From Sacculina carcini (Eukaryota > Arthropoda > Thecostraca > Sacculinidae): DNA of 64,000 nucleotides. Made by a program: the position numbers and the translations under genes. Below the pieces are notes generated by a model. The model worked only from the letters and a program-made list of their open reading frames with translations. It was not told where the DNA came from and did not search any database. Shown here in pieces: positions 41,768 through 52,919 of this stretch (position 1 is the stretch's first letter; each line of letters opens with the position of its first letter). The stretch spans positions 4,701,001-4,765,000 of the forward strand of contig OU696574.1 in assembly GCA_916048095.2 (NCBI GenBank), given 5' to 3'.

Positions 41768-43320
41768 TTGTACGATGTATGTGCATATTTGTATGTGTGT
41801 GTGTGTGTTGCATCGGCGGTTGCTAGTCTGGATTTCATATAATAATATTATCATTGTATGCTCGCTGGATGTTCGGCAGTCGGCTGCTATGTGTCGGACT
41901 GTGTGTTGTGTATTAGCATAGCATGTGCCGCGCTCCAGCACTATGCTAGCGCTCCAGCACTATGCTAGCGGTCCATCACTATGCTAGTGGTCCAGCACTA
42001 TGCTAGCGCTCCAGCACTATGCTAGTGGTCCAGCACTATGCTAGCAGTCCAGCACTATGCTAGCAGTCCAGCACTATGCTAGCGGTTCAGCACTTTCACC
42101 AATATATCGTTTTGTACTAGTGTGAAATTAACATGCGCCATTCAGTATGCTTATTACAAATGTATGTCTCTGAAAACAATGGTTGTGATTCATGTGTGCG
42201 TATGGATGTATATTTATATCTGTGTGTGCGTGTGCGTGTTTGCATGTGTGTTTGTGCCTGAATAGGTGTGTGTATATTTGAATTCGCATACGTTAAAGTG
42301 AAACATTTCTGTGAATAATTGAACGAAGCGTTTGATACGACATCGTGCTGAATGTCTCAGTACATATGTTATACTGAAATATAATTTTTAATATGGGGTT
42401 TTGCGTGCGCGTGTGTATGTGAGCGTGCTGGCACGAGCGTTTTTCTCGGGTAAAATTAGCACCTACCCGATAAATTTATTATGCATATATTTGTAATCAA
42501 TATATTCATGTATAATGTTGTTTTTTCCTCGTCAGTGTTGTTCGACCTCTATTGGCCTAAAGACATTGTGTCACCTAACGGGTGTATTTAGTCAGCTCAG
42601 ATCCATTGAAATATTGTAATGCATTCAATGATGAAATGCTGCTCAAATTTCCATTAAGAGTAGACTATTCTGAAATCACCGCAAAATGTATACCAAAATG
42701 TGAGTTTCAGTAAAATAATTCTCCCATGCGTATCAGATCATTTCAAACTTATTACTAAACAATGAATTTTTAAGCTGTAATCTATGCTTTCCTTAATTAT
42801 GGATGGATGAAAAGTCACCTACATACATTCACAATACATTGAAACAGTGATGTATGGATGTACATTGTCTATGGACTATAGCAACAGACATTTGGTATTA
42901 TCTGCTCCCAAAACATCGCCTCGTTAGCCGTGTTTGAGAATATATATCACTTATAATGTATAGTGTTATAATCACTTCTCGTAAAAGTGTACTTAATGTG
43001 AATATTATATTTTATGTGAACAAATTGGGCCGTTGTAGAATTAATATGACTTATTAATAATTACAGGCAAATCCAGGGTCATGGAAACACTTGAAATATT
43101 TACTATTCCTATCTTGAAATACGTGCACTATTAATGTGTTTTTATGTGTGCACTACTACCATCTTGCTGTGGTTCCATATGAAGGAATCACCCAAAGTAT
43201 GTAGTGAGATAGTTTGAAAGGGACATCTAATTTCAGCTTCTAGTATATACGTGGTTTTATAGTGTGTGCATTGCATTGAATTGATTTCAATAATTTTTTG
43301 GGGCAATGCTAGTTCTCTCA
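40713..43320. other. intergenic stretch with microsatellites
   Basis: GT-rich repeats fill 40740-40970, a TA run of about 50 bp lies at 41698-41748, and a minisatellite at 41931-42095. No coding exon or complete element is seen. Confidence 0.6.
41931..42095. repeat. 19-bp minisatellite, about nine units
   Basis: Units of the form CGCTCCAGCACTATGCTAG follow each other without spacers, varying mainly in the first three or four bases (CGCTCC, CGGTCC, TGGTCC, CAGTCC). The last unit is cut to CGGTTCAGCACTTT. Confidence 0.95.
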
Positions 43321-44260
43321 GGTTTTTAGGGTTTCGAACGTTTTGGTAAGCCAACTCATCATCAACCATTCCAAAACCGAATACATGGTCTTCCACCCTC
43401 CAAGAATCTCTCCCCCGTCTCTTTCTGTCTCCCTATCTGCTTGTCTTCGTAATCTTGGGGTCTACTTAGATCCCTCTCTGTCATTCGCTAACAATTTCGC
43501 GCATATATCGCGATCCTGCAGGCTCATTCTCCGACAACTCTATCCCATCCGTGCTTACATTGACACTAACTCGGCCATTACTCTCATCCAATCGTTAATT
43601 TTCCCTCGTCTAGATTGTAAGTCTTTGTTTCTTCACGCCTCATCTAAATCTCTTCGCTACCTACAAAGGTTATTGAATCAGTCATGTCGCTTTGTCTTCC
43701 GTCTTCCTCCGCGCACTCCAACCTCTCCCTACCTACATAAACTTGGCTGGCTTCCTGTTCAGGCTCGGATCAACTATAAACTGTGCTGTCTTATCTTTAA
43801 AAAAATTCCCCTCACCCTCCTCTCCTTCTTCCCTCCTTCGTCCGCTCTCTACTATCTGAACCTCAACACTCAGGTCGTCGTCTTCACTCTCTTCACTGTC
43901 CTCGAGCAGTTTTAGAGTCGCCTTGGTCGGCGAAATCTTTCTACTTCTTTGCTCCTCGTCTCTATAACTCCTTGCCTTCTCGTATCCGGTCATCCCCTTC
44001 ACTTCGATCCTTTTCTTCTGCTCGGCATGCACATCTTCTAGAGTCTGCCTCTCCCTATTGAATGGTTTCGTGTTTTTCTTTTGTATATTCACCTGTTCAA
44101 TTTTGGCATGCTCTTAGCTATTCTGACATCTTTTTCACTTATTATTTAAACATACATATTATATTGTTCTGGTTTCATCCTGTCATCGCACCATTGTATA
44201 TTTGGCGCTATATTAAATACATGTTAAGATATAGTCGATTTTATGTTTTGTGTTTTTGAA
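43321..44260 (+). pseudogene. L2/CR1-type LINE, RT C-terminal part
   Basis: INHSKTEYMVFHPP (RT thumb start) is followed by LRNLGVYLDPSLSF, IRAYIDTNSAITLIQSLIFP, RLLNQSCRFVFRLPP and LGWLPVQARINYKLCCLIFK, the conserved tail of L2/CR1 reverse transcriptases. After the stop at 43915 another frame gives FAPRLYNSLPSRIRSSPSLR and SARHAHLLESASPY, the usual C-terminus. The 5' part is missing. The following T-rich stretch to about 44260 is likely 3' untranslated region. Confidence 0.85.
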
Positions 44261-44571
44261 CGTGAATATGTTTTTATCGTGTTTCTCATTGTTAATATAT
44301 CTTGAGTTCCCCTATTGTTCGTTTTAATTACTTTGATGTTTGATTCAACTAGGAGCAATACTGTAAATGAGGCTTCAAACGTGTCATAATTGCGTCTTTG
44401 TGTGGATATCAAAGAAGCGTGTTTGTCGATTATTGGTCTAATCTCGCACACATGAGTTAAACTATCCTTTATCTAATTTGGCGCTCTGTCTGTAAGATTT
44501 TTATCATAAATTTTTCGTCTATAATGATTTTCTCAGACTTTGAGCCAGATAACGGTCGTGAAGGATGGGTT

Positions 44572-44790
44572 ATAGAGGCAATTTCTGTATTTATTATTAT
44601 TATTATTTTGTATTTATTATTATTATTATTATTATATTTATTATTTTCTGTATTATTGTGAATAAAATTATTAGTTCCAAGTAAGTCCAGTGGCATGGGG
44701 AGAGTGTGATCACCATTACCGGTGACCCCATGTACCGGATGCGCCCCAACGTTATAGAGAAGGTTTGAGAAATACAAGTTTAGTCGGGAG
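44572..44790 (-). repeat. interspersed repeat D, copy 2
   Basis: On the minus strand, GCGCATCCGGTACATGGGG, TGGTGATCACACTCTCCCC and ATGCCACTGGAC are followed by a (TAA)n/(AAT)n tail at 44580-44640. This is the order expected of a LINE or SINE 3' end with a microsatellite tail. It matches copies at 36733 and 61430. Confidence 0.8.
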
Positions 44791-44897
44791 GACGAAAGCT
44801 AATGAAGAAAGAGACACAAATCATACAAAATTCTAAATTAATACGATCAATGAAAGTGCATATACACAAACTTGTAACATACTAAGATAAAAATGTA

Positions 44898-46184
44898 CGA
44901 GGGTCGTGCAATAATAAGTAATGCCCCTAACTCACTTCCCATAGAAATACAGCAACGAAACTTCGAACATTTATTAGTCTTTCTCTACATAGGAACCACC
45001 CAGTTATGCATTTCTCCCATCGTTTGGTGCAGCTCTTGATACCGTTTTTGTAGAACACCCCAGGTTGGTCCTCCAACCGCGATGTGACTTCACAAATCAA
45101 GGCTGCATGATCTAGGAAACGATTCATTTTCAAAAACAACTTCATGGCTGGGAAGAGGTGAAAGTCAGAGGGTGCAAGGTCAGGAGAGTAGGGGCAATGA
45201 GGGAGGAGTTCATAGCCACACACCCGTGCTTCTGGTATGGCCACATGTGAGTTATGCACCGGAGCATTGTCCTGCTGGAGGAGGATACATTTGCTGATCC
45301 TGCTCCGCCTCTTAATTTTGATAGCTTCTCTTAATTCAAAAGTGAAGCATAGTAGGCTCCTGTGATTGTGGTACCCTTTGCCAGGAAATCTGTCATCACT
45401 ACACCGTCTTGATCCCTGAAGATTATGAGCAACACCTTGCCAGCGGAGGGTTGCACCCTTGCCTTCTTTGGAGGTGGTGAGTCCAAGTGCGTCCACTGCA
45501 TTGACTGGGATTTGGTCTATGGATCATAGTGATAGGCCCAGGTCTCATCCTGTGTAATCAGTCTTTTGAGAAAATTTGACTCATCTTCTGGGCACATCTA
45601 CAAATTGATCTTCGAGCACTCGACGCGTTCTCGCTTCTGGAAAGGTGTGAGCAACCTGGGAATCCATCTGGCAGATACCTTGTGCATATGCAAATGGTGA
45701 TGAATGATAGTTTGCACATACCCTGTACTAATCTTGACATCTTGGGCTATTTGGCGAATAGTAATGTGTCAATCTTCTAACATGGCAGCCTCCAATTGAC
45801 GGACAGATGCATCATCAATGGCAGAAGGGGGCGACCAGGTCTGGCAGCTGTTTCCAGATAATTCCGGCCATGTTTAAATTCACGATGCCAGCGTTTTACA
45901 AGGGCATATGATGGGGCATCATCATCATAAGTTTCTTTCATTTCATCAAATGTCTTCTGTGGTGTGCTTTCTTTCAAATATAAATACCGGATCACTGCGC
46001 GGCACTCAACAGGCTCAATTTCACACCTAATTCAGTTCAAACACCTATAAATCAAAAATTACATTTAGTTTAGAGCTGTAATTTGCCACACATCCCATAG
46101 AGATATAAATCATGGCACATTTAAAATTTCAGATATATCAGATATATGGAAGTGGGTTAGGGGCATTACTTATTGAACGCCTCG
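44898..46184 (-). mobile_element. full-length mariner element (1287 bp)
   Basis: TA on both sides (44896-44897 and 46185-46186) flanks imperfect inverted repeats of about 40 bp. The left end begins CGAGGGTCGTGC and the right in reverse complement CGAGGCGTTC. Both share AAGTAATGCCCCTAAC. It encodes a broken mariner transposase on the minus strand. Confidence 0.93.
44927..46030 (-). pseudogene. mariner transposase (DD34D type), frameshifted
   Basis: The N-terminal helix-turn-helix part is read at 45995-45777 (MIRYLYLKESTPQKTFDEMK, PSYALVKRWHREFKHGR). The first catalytic Asp lies in TQDETW near 45555, the second in QQDNAPVHNSH near 45265 and the third in CPYSPDLAPSDFHLFPAMK near 45190-45150. 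Thirty-four residues separate the second and third, the mariner spacing. These lie in at least three frames with stops between, so the element is inactive despite its complete ends. Confidence 0.9.
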
Positions 46185-46186
46185 TA

Positions 46187-46747
46187 CAAATGTACAATAA
46201 TAACATACAAATGTACAATAAGAATTAATACCTGTAATAATAGTGACTAAATTGATAAAACAAATAGATGAATGAAACCAAGAAAAGCCGATCAATATGT
46301 AAATATCGGTATTTAAAACTCATTTGACCTCATACGTATATACATATACATATACGATATAAGATGAAGTTGAACTTCTTCAGACACAAGTATTTATTTT
46401 TTTTACCACAACGTTTCGCCTTACGGCTTTATCAAGCAGTGATAACACATCGTCAACCATTGTAAGAAACCAAATTCACAAAAATATGTTATCACTGCTT
46501 GATAAAGCCGTAAGGCGAAACGTTGTGGTAAAAAAATAAATACTTGTGTCTGAAGAAGTTCAACTTCATCTTATATCATTTATCCACCAGACACGTGAGT
46601 ACTCCATACATTTTGGATCTAAATATACATATACGTATATACATACATAAGTATAGCTATCGTATTTCCCGGGTATAAGGCCTTGTGTATAAGAGAACCC
46701 TTCAACTTGTTTGGCAAATATTCCGGAAGAACGTGTTTAGCAATAAA
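46187..46747. other. AT-rich stretch with a long inverted repeat
   Basis: No coding signal. It contains the palindrome at 46356-46577 and TATACG-type low-complexity sequence. Confidence 0.6.
46356..46577. repeat. inverted repeat with ~92-bp arms
   Basis: GATATAAGATGAAGTTGAAC at 46356 reads inverted at the right edge (ends at 46577). The arms continue through CAGACACAAGTATTTATTTT, CCACAACGTTTCGCC, TTACGGCTTTATCAAGC and AGTGATAACA, with a loop of about 38 bases. The arms differ at only one or two positions. The right arm contains TTGATAAAGCCGTAAGGCGA followed by AACG. Confidence 0.95.
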
Positions 46748-47186
46748 TAGGGCTGTCAAAAGTTAATAATGTAACTTTTTCACCTAAAGGTCACTTTTAT
46801 AAGCTACCCAAACCTGCATGAAAAAGTTGTATATGATAATTATAAAAAACGTTATTAGGTTACCAAAAGTTAGTTTTTCATCATTAGGTTACTTTTTTGC
46901 ATTTAGGTTACTTTCCCATTGTAAGGTTAATTTTGCCATATTTTTGTTATTTTTTTTACTTGATTACGGGTTTTGGTAACTTTTTCCAGGCATATAAAAT
47001 GTATAAATTAGAATAAGAAGGAAATTGGATGATATATATGCTCTGAAGATGAAAACATGCCATTTGTTTAGCTGTCAATATTTTACATTTGCTTGCTATT
47101 TATTGACAACTTGTCTGCTATTGCTATTATATTCTATTCTGTGGTACTGGCTAATGTATATGCTTTTGAACACGCTGGATTGTTTC
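46748..47186 (+). mobile_element. hAT-2 copy 2, left part
   Basis: It starts TAGGGCTGTCAAAAGTTAAT and follows copy 1 (20345 onward), including CACCTAAAGGTCACTTTT and TTAGGTTACCAAAAGT. It is cut at 47187 by a gypsy element. The right part is at 61621-62240. Confidence 0.85.
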
Positions 47187-47562
47187 TGTAACGCTTAGAC
47201 TCCAAAAGTATACAAACACCGGCCACGGCGTGGAACAGAATAAGAATGTATTGCATTTCCTGCGGGCTTATATAGGGTCGGTCAGGTCATGTCGTTTCAT
47301 CAGTTGATTGGTCCACGTCAGCAGTAACACGGTCACACATACAGGACAAATCCGTCAATACACAAAGCGCGTAACATTACATTAATTTACAAACATTAAT
47401 TAAGGCGGTGATTCATAAAAACATAATGTTCAAACGTAATTAAATTAAATGATCACAAATCAATTCATAAAAAGAAAGAACAAACAACCGCAGCTCACAC
47501 ACTCTCGATGAGGGATGCCAATTGAGACCAATCTGGGTCAAACATTGTTGCCACTCACTATA
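47187..47562 (-). repeat. 3' LTR of the CsRn1-type element
   Basis: The plus-strand sequence begins TGTAACGCTTAGACTCC and ends CCACTCACTATA. It is matched base for base by 52200-52575 apart from about seven substitutions. The purine tract on the minus strand lies at about 47563-47580 (GGTAGGAGGAGTCC). Confidence 0.95.
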
Positions 47563-48176
47563 GGACTCCTCCTACCAGAGCGGAGCTGGGCGATACACGG
47601 ACAAGGTACATGATACATAAGACACACGAGAGAATACACACGGCGTACGTTCGCACACTGCACCAGCTGATAACCTAAATTACACATGCATACTAATGGT
47701 GATGACGGTGATGATGATCATGATGATTAAAAAATGATGATGAGGACATATGTATAGCAAAAATATAACAATAAACACTATATGAATTATTGCACAATAA
47801 CATCAGCACGCAGGAAGCAGCAGTGAACGACGTGCGCCCCACTGTACTACACAGGCCTACTCTGGCATACAGCAGATATACGGAGTAGCCCGTGCAGAGA
47901 CGTGAGACGTGGGTGTTAAAGGTATACACGAATAAACCTAGAAATATAAATGGAGACAATGCAACAAATGCAACAAAATCATCAATGGACGAAACTCTAG
48001 ACTATAAACTAGACTAAAAACTATAACAACAACAACAACAACAACGTGTATTTGCTATAGCGCCGGTAAAACACAAGCGCGAAAAAGGGAAGACATCAAT
48101 TGAGATAAAAAGACAATTGTAAAGAATATGGGAGAAATGTCAAATCAAAACGTCAGTCTCGAAATCAAGGCTATGG

Positions 48177-48800
48177 TCAATAATAGTCAAAGTCTGGATC
48201 TACCTTAAACCGGACTTTCCGACCTGCCCGGGTGGTCTTCTGTGGTGGCGGCTGCGGTGGCGGCTGTGGTGGCAGCTGCGGTGGCGGAGAGGCACGAGGC
48301 GCCGGTACAGGGGTGGGAGGCGGGGCGGTTGCAGTTCTCGGAGCTGGTGTGGGAGGTGCGGACGGCGCCAGTTTGGCGGCAGACACTGCGGCTGGCACGA
48401 CGGCCGGTTTGAGGCGGTCGATTGACACAGTTTCCTACCCGCCAGTTGGTAGGGCGATCTTGAACACCTTCGGAAACCTCGAAACGACGCGGAACCGACC
48501 GCGGTAAGGCGCCTCCAGCGGTCTTCGCACTCGATCCACACGAACCCACACCTGCTCGCAGGACATCAGCTTAGCCGGCACGTAAGACGGAGACGTACCG
48601 TGCACTGTACCGGCCGACATGCTGTGGAAATCCACCTCCTGCATCCTCCGGGCCAACTCAATCACAAACTGGTGCTGCGTCCTGGTCGAGACAGTGTCGC
48701 CCGTCGGGACTCTGGGACACAGCAGGTATCCGCCAGTGACAGCTGTGAAAGGAGAAATACCTGACTCAGTCGGCAGCAGTCGTACACCCAGCATCACCAC
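48177..48800 (-). pseudogene. CsRn1-type integrase C-terminus and pol end
   Basis: MLGVRLLPTESGISPFTAVT matches the end of the integrase core. CEQVWVRVDRVRRPLEAPYR and GRFRVVSRFPKVFKIALPTG form the GPY/F-like chromatin-binding module. A stop near 48435 is followed in another frame by IDRLKPAVVPAAVSAAKL and a Pro-rich tail that ends at 48177 (VRFKVDPDFDYY). Breaks show that pol is not translatable as one product. Confidence 0.8.
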
Positions 48801-48824
48801 CGGCAGTGACGAGAGCCAGTCCTG

Positions 48825-49790
48825 TCACCGAGCAGTTAAAGCTGTTTTTATCACCCGATGGAGTCTTTCCACGAGGCCGTTTGACTGCGGGTGGTATGCC
48901 GTAGTCCTCACACGGTGGAAACCGACCAGGGCGGAAAGCTCACGGAACAGCTCCGACTCGAACTGGGTACCGCGGTCAGTCACCACACGAAGTGGCACAC
49001 CAAACCGGGATACCCAGTGGTACATGAAGGCCTCAGCGACGGACGCGGCAGAGACTTCCGTCAGCGGCACGGCCTCGGACCAACGGCTGGCTCTGTCGAT
49101 ACAGGTTAACAGGTAGCGGTAGGGCGTCGACTGCAGGTGGTAGCGCGACGTGGCCGGCGGCAGCGGTCCCACTATATCCAAGTGGACGCACTCGAAGCGT
49201 GTACCTGGAACGTCGAATTCTGTCCGTGGCGACTTGGTGTGCCTGGTGATCTTGGCCTGTTGGCACGTGGTGCAGGCGCGGACCCACGACTTGATATCTG
49301 ACTCCATCTTCGGCCAGACATACCGAGATTTCATCATCTTGACACTGGCCGCAATACCTGGGTGGCACAGACTGTGCATTTGATTGAACACAGGTAAGCG
49401 GCACTTCTCGGGCAGGAACGGTCTGGGGTGTGGAGTCGACAGGTCACACAACAACGGAAGATCTCCTGACGTCTTCACCGGCGTCAGCGAAGCAGCAGCA
49501 GTCTGGGTCTCAGCGTCATCTGCTTGTGCACGTGCGATGGCCGGCAGGTCGCAGACATCGATTTCGACAGCGTTCACGCTGCGTGAAAGACAGTCTGCGA
49601 CCATGTTGTCAGCGCCCTTGATGTGCTGCACATCCGACACGTACTCGGTGATGTACGACCAGTGGCGCTGCTGACGGTCAGACTTGGCCACGTTGGGACT
49701 GCTGAACGCCGGCACCAGCGGCTTGTGGTCGGTCAGCAGCGTCACCGATCGACCCTCCAGGTGCCGTCGACCATTTGATGCAGGGCCGCG
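48825..49790 (-). pseudogene. CsRn1-type pol: rest of RNase H and integrase
   Basis: The frame resumes at HLEGRSVTLLTDHKPL near 49765. The RNase H strand that should lie between LHQMVDG and this point (roughly 35-40 codons) is missing, so a deletion with frameshift removed catalytic residues. NMVADCLSRSV closes RNase H. Integrase follows with H..CHPG/CTTCQ zinc binding, HLDIVGPLPP (Asp), TDRGTQFES (Asp) and HPQSNGLVERLHR (Glu). A TAA-type stop at about 48825 interrupts it before the final part. Confidence 0.88.
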
Positions 49791-51417
49791 CCGGCGGCCG
49801 TGGACGAGCAGTCGGTGACGAGCTGCAGGTGTGAGCACTTGGGCAGCGGATGTGGAAGAGTGCACGCGTTCTCCAGCGCCTCCTTGATAGCGACGAATGC
49901 CGCTCTCTCTTCGTCATCTAACGTGAGGGACTTGGCGTTGGGCTGCATCTTGGTCCGTTCCGAAAGTGGATGGACTATCTTGGCGAAACTCGGAATCATT
50001 CGCCTGTAAAAACCCACCATTCCGAGAAAACGTCGGAGAGAGGCAGAGTCCGAAGGTGCTGGGAAATCGCTGATGGCGGCGATCTTGGCGTCCGGAGGGC
50101 TAACTCCGTCAGCTGTGATATTGTGGCCCAGGAAGTCGATGCTCGTCTGGAAGAACGAGCACTTCTCTAGGGACAGGCGGAGGTCATACTGTTCGAAGAC
50201 TCCGAACACAGCTGACAGGTCGCGCTTGTGCTGCTCCTCATCCCGCGAGAAAACCAGCACATCGTCCAGGTAAGCAAACGTACAGTCCAGGTGCCCAAGA
50301 ACGCTGTTGATCAGCCGCTGGAAGGTGGCGCCGGCGTTGCGCAGCCCCAGCGGCATGAACATGTACTCGAAGAGCCCGAACGGAGTGACGACGGCGGTCT
50401 TCGGAATGTCGTCCTCGTTCATAGGCACCTGGTAGTACGCCTGCAGCAGGTCCAGCTTGTAGAACACCGCCATGCCCGCCAGCCGCGCCGACAAGTCCTG
50501 CACGTGTGGGAGAGTGTACCTGTCTGATACCGTGCGGGCGTTAAGCGCACGATAGTCGCCCGTGATGCGCCACTCACCGGGGGTCTTCTTGGCGACCATG
50601 TGGAGCGGAGAAGACCACGGCGAGTTCGATCGACGGACGATACCAGACTCGATGAGGTGGTCGAAGGCGGCTTTTGCGGCGGCCTTTTTGTCGGGTGTGA
50701 GTCGACGCGGGCGAGCGAAAACAGGGGCCACACTGCCGGTGTCAATGTTGTGATGGACGGGCATCACAGTCCGGCAGTCGACCTCACGCGTTGAGAGCAG
50801 TGATGAATGTTGAGTCAGCAGCGAACGGACATACGCCGGCAGGTGACCGAAATCATTCACCACCAGGCCCACGTGTTGCTCACGGCTGGCGGTGGCAGGC
50901 GCTCTCAACGTTGTCGTGGCGTCGCGGATGCAGCTGTTGCGACAGTCGACGATGAGTTCAAAGTGCCGAAGGAAATCGTGGCCGAGCAGAAGGTAAACAG
51001 AGTCCGACACGACGAACGTCCACGTGAAGGTGCGTCGCAGCTTCGGCACGGCGATCTGCAGTCGGGCCTCGCCATGAACCGTCATGGGCTGGCCGTTGGC
51101 TGCAGAAATACGTACCGAAGTAGGACACAGAGAGGACCATGTTCCGAGTTCACCATGCTCGGCGGGACGATGGAGATTACGGCGCCGGTTTCCACCACGA
51201 ACTGTACCCAGCGTCCCACAACACGGGCTGCAACTGTTTGTGCGTCAACGAGACGTAGGGCGCGACGACGGCTCCAACGTGACGACAGTGCGTTTGTCCG
51301 GCCACGTACACCACGGCTTACACGTTCTAGCCTCGGGGCCGTAGAAGTAGTGGCTAAGACAAACTTTGGGTCGCTGGCCTCTGCGGAACGGCCTCGGTCC
51401 ACGTCCACTCGGTCCAC
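49742..51417 (-). pseudogene. CsRn1-type pol: protease, RT and start of RNase H
   Basis: The protease region reads QFVVETGAVISIVPPS (about 51230) in one frame. The usual active-site Asp of D-T-G is Glu here, and a frame change follows to LLGHDFLRHFELIVD near 51000. The RT then runs open: SPWSSPLHMVAKKTPGEWRI, DYRALNARTVSDRYTLPHV, FYKLDLLQAYYQVPM, LGLRNAGATFQRLIN and catalytic FAYLDDVLVFSR near 50265. FLGMVGFYRRMIPSFAKIV precedes the RNase H start QLVTDCSSTAAGAALHQMV near 49815, after which the frame is lost. Confidence 0.88.
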
Positions 51418-52015
51418 GCTGGTAGTTGGCCGGTTGTTGGTAGTTGGAGGTGTTGAGGACTGCGAACGGTTGTGCTGACTGGTAGGACCTGGCGAGAGGC
51501 ATCAGGTCGTCCGCTAACTCCGCCAATTGGTCGAGAGACAGGGTTGTCTTTGCTGCCAGGACAGGACCGATGGATGGCGGCAGAGTTTGGGTGAATTTGT
51601 GACGAATGAGGTCGTCCGAGGCTCCCACTCTGCGCGCCAGGGTCTGCAGCTCGCACATCAGCGCCGAAGGTTTGCCGGATATCGTCGCCTTCGCCATCAG
51701 CTCCTCGAAGAGTTCCGTATTGGTGCGCTCGTAGATCCTGAGGACCTCAGCTCGGAGCAGCGTGAAATTCTCCGAGTCCAGCACACTGGCGGCGAGCCGC
51801 CTGATGACGTTGGTACGCAGCGCTGACATGGCGTGATGAAACTTGGTCGACTCGACCGTCGTGAATTGAGACGCTAACACCCTGAACCACGCCTCCGCGT
51901 CCGTTTCGACAAACTGCGGTGGTTTGACTGAGACGTGGTGGATACCGGCGTCCTCAGTGGCGGCGTCCTCGGCGTCAGCACGATGCGGTGTGGGCTTGGG
52001 ATATTGCGTCTCCAT
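51245..52015 (-). CDS. gag of the CsRn1-type element
   Basis: A 256-codon open frame starts METQYPKPTPHRADAEDAAT. It has the capsid-like segment FVETDAEAWFRVLASQF, FHHAMSALRTNVIRRL and LFEELMAKATISGKPSAL. The C-terminus has CLSHYFYGPEARTCKPWCTW, a Cys-His-Cys-Cys nucleocapsid knuckle of the spacing seen in CsRn1-clade gags rather than the usual CCHC. The frame looks intact to its stop. Capsid and RNA packaging are its expected roles. Confidence 0.88.
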   Translation of the reverse strand: METQYPKPTPHRADAEDAATEDAGIHHVSVKPPQFVETDAEAWFRVLASQFTTVESTKFHHAMSALRTNVIRRLAASVLDSENFTLLRAEVLRIYERTNTELFEELMAKATISGKPSALMCELQTLARRVGASDDLIRHKFTQTLPPSIGPVLAAKTTLSLDQLAELADDLMPLARSYQSAQPFAVLNTSNYQQPANYQRGPSGRGPRPFRRGQRPKVCLSHYFYGPEARTCKPWCTWPDKRTVVTLEPSSRPTSR

Positions 52016-52180
52016 GATGAGGGTGAAATGATGTGGATGAATGTGATAGCACGATAATGTGACGCAAAAAAGGGCAATGAAAATTATATAACGGAGAAAA
52101 TGAACAGAAGATAAGTAAGCAGCGAAAATATAGGTAACGGAATTGAATATGAACCAATAATATCAAAAGAAAATGATAGA

Positions 52181-52197
52181 ACGTCGTAGGGTCACCA
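52181..52197 (-). other. tRNA-Trp primer binding site
   Basis: On the minus strand TGGTGACCCTACGACGT starts two bases inside the 5' LTR edge. The TGGTGACCC start complements the 3' end of tRNA-Trp, the primer used by CsRn1-clade elements. Confidence 0.75.
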
Positions 52198-52199
52198 CT

Positions 52200-52575
52200 T
52201 GTAACGCTTAGACTCCAAAAGTATACAAACACCGGCCACGGCGTGGAACAGAATAAGAATGTATTGCATTTCCTGCGGGCTTATATAGGGTCGGTCAGGT
52301 CATGTCGTGTCATCAGTTGATTGGTCCACGTCAGCAGTAACACGGGCACACATACAGGATAAATCCGTCAATACACAAAGCGCGTAACATTACATTAATT
52401 TACAAACAATAATTAAGGCGGTGATTCATAAAAACATAATGTTCAAACGTAATTAAATTAAATGATTACAAATCAATTCATAAAAATAAAGAACAAACAA
52501 CCGCAGCTCACACACTCTCGATGAGGGATGCCAATTGTGACCAATCTGGGTCAAACATTGTTGCCACTCACTATA
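52200..52575 (-). repeat. 5' LTR of the CsRn1-type element
   Basis: Same length and ends as 47187-47562. Transcription of the element would start within it and read leftward. Confidence 0.95.
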
Positions 52576-52919
52576 TTTCTCTTCATATTAACCTTTATCA
52601 TCCCACACATAGAAGGGCTTGAGGTAAATACATGAAATTTTGTTGGGAATGTTGTGGCAACACATTATATATTCTTTGAAAAAATTATCAAGATTCATCA
52701 AATATTTGTTTAGTTATGGGTATGTTCCCATGTTGGGAACATTGAGCGTTATATGACCGAAAAGTTACTGTTTTGACTCAGCACTGTTTCACCCTTTTTA
52801 TATATCTAACAATATTGTTCCAAATGGACAATGCAGACACTGTTAGGTCAAGTAGTTGTTTATTGAAATGTCATGAATACAAAAACAATTATAAAACATC
52901 AAAATTTACAAATTAAATT

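Larger units (their letters stand above)
47187..52575 (-). mobile_element. complete Ty3/gypsy element of CsRn1 type
   Basis: Two 376-bp LTRs (47187-47562 and 52200-52575) flank gag and pol on the minus strand, with the 4-bp duplication TTTC outside (47183-47186 and 52576-52579). The primer site beside the 5' LTR reads TGGTGACCCTACGACGT, close to the complement of a tRNA-Trp 3' end. That primer and the Cys-His-Cys-Cys gag motif both typify the CsRn1 clade. LTRs differ at about 7 positions, so it is fairly young, yet pol has a deletion and frameshifts. Confidence 0.92.

Noticed and set aside
41931..42095. CRISPR-like array
   Set aside because: The 19-bp units are contiguous with no unique spacers, and the genome is eukaryotic. 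It is a minisatellite.
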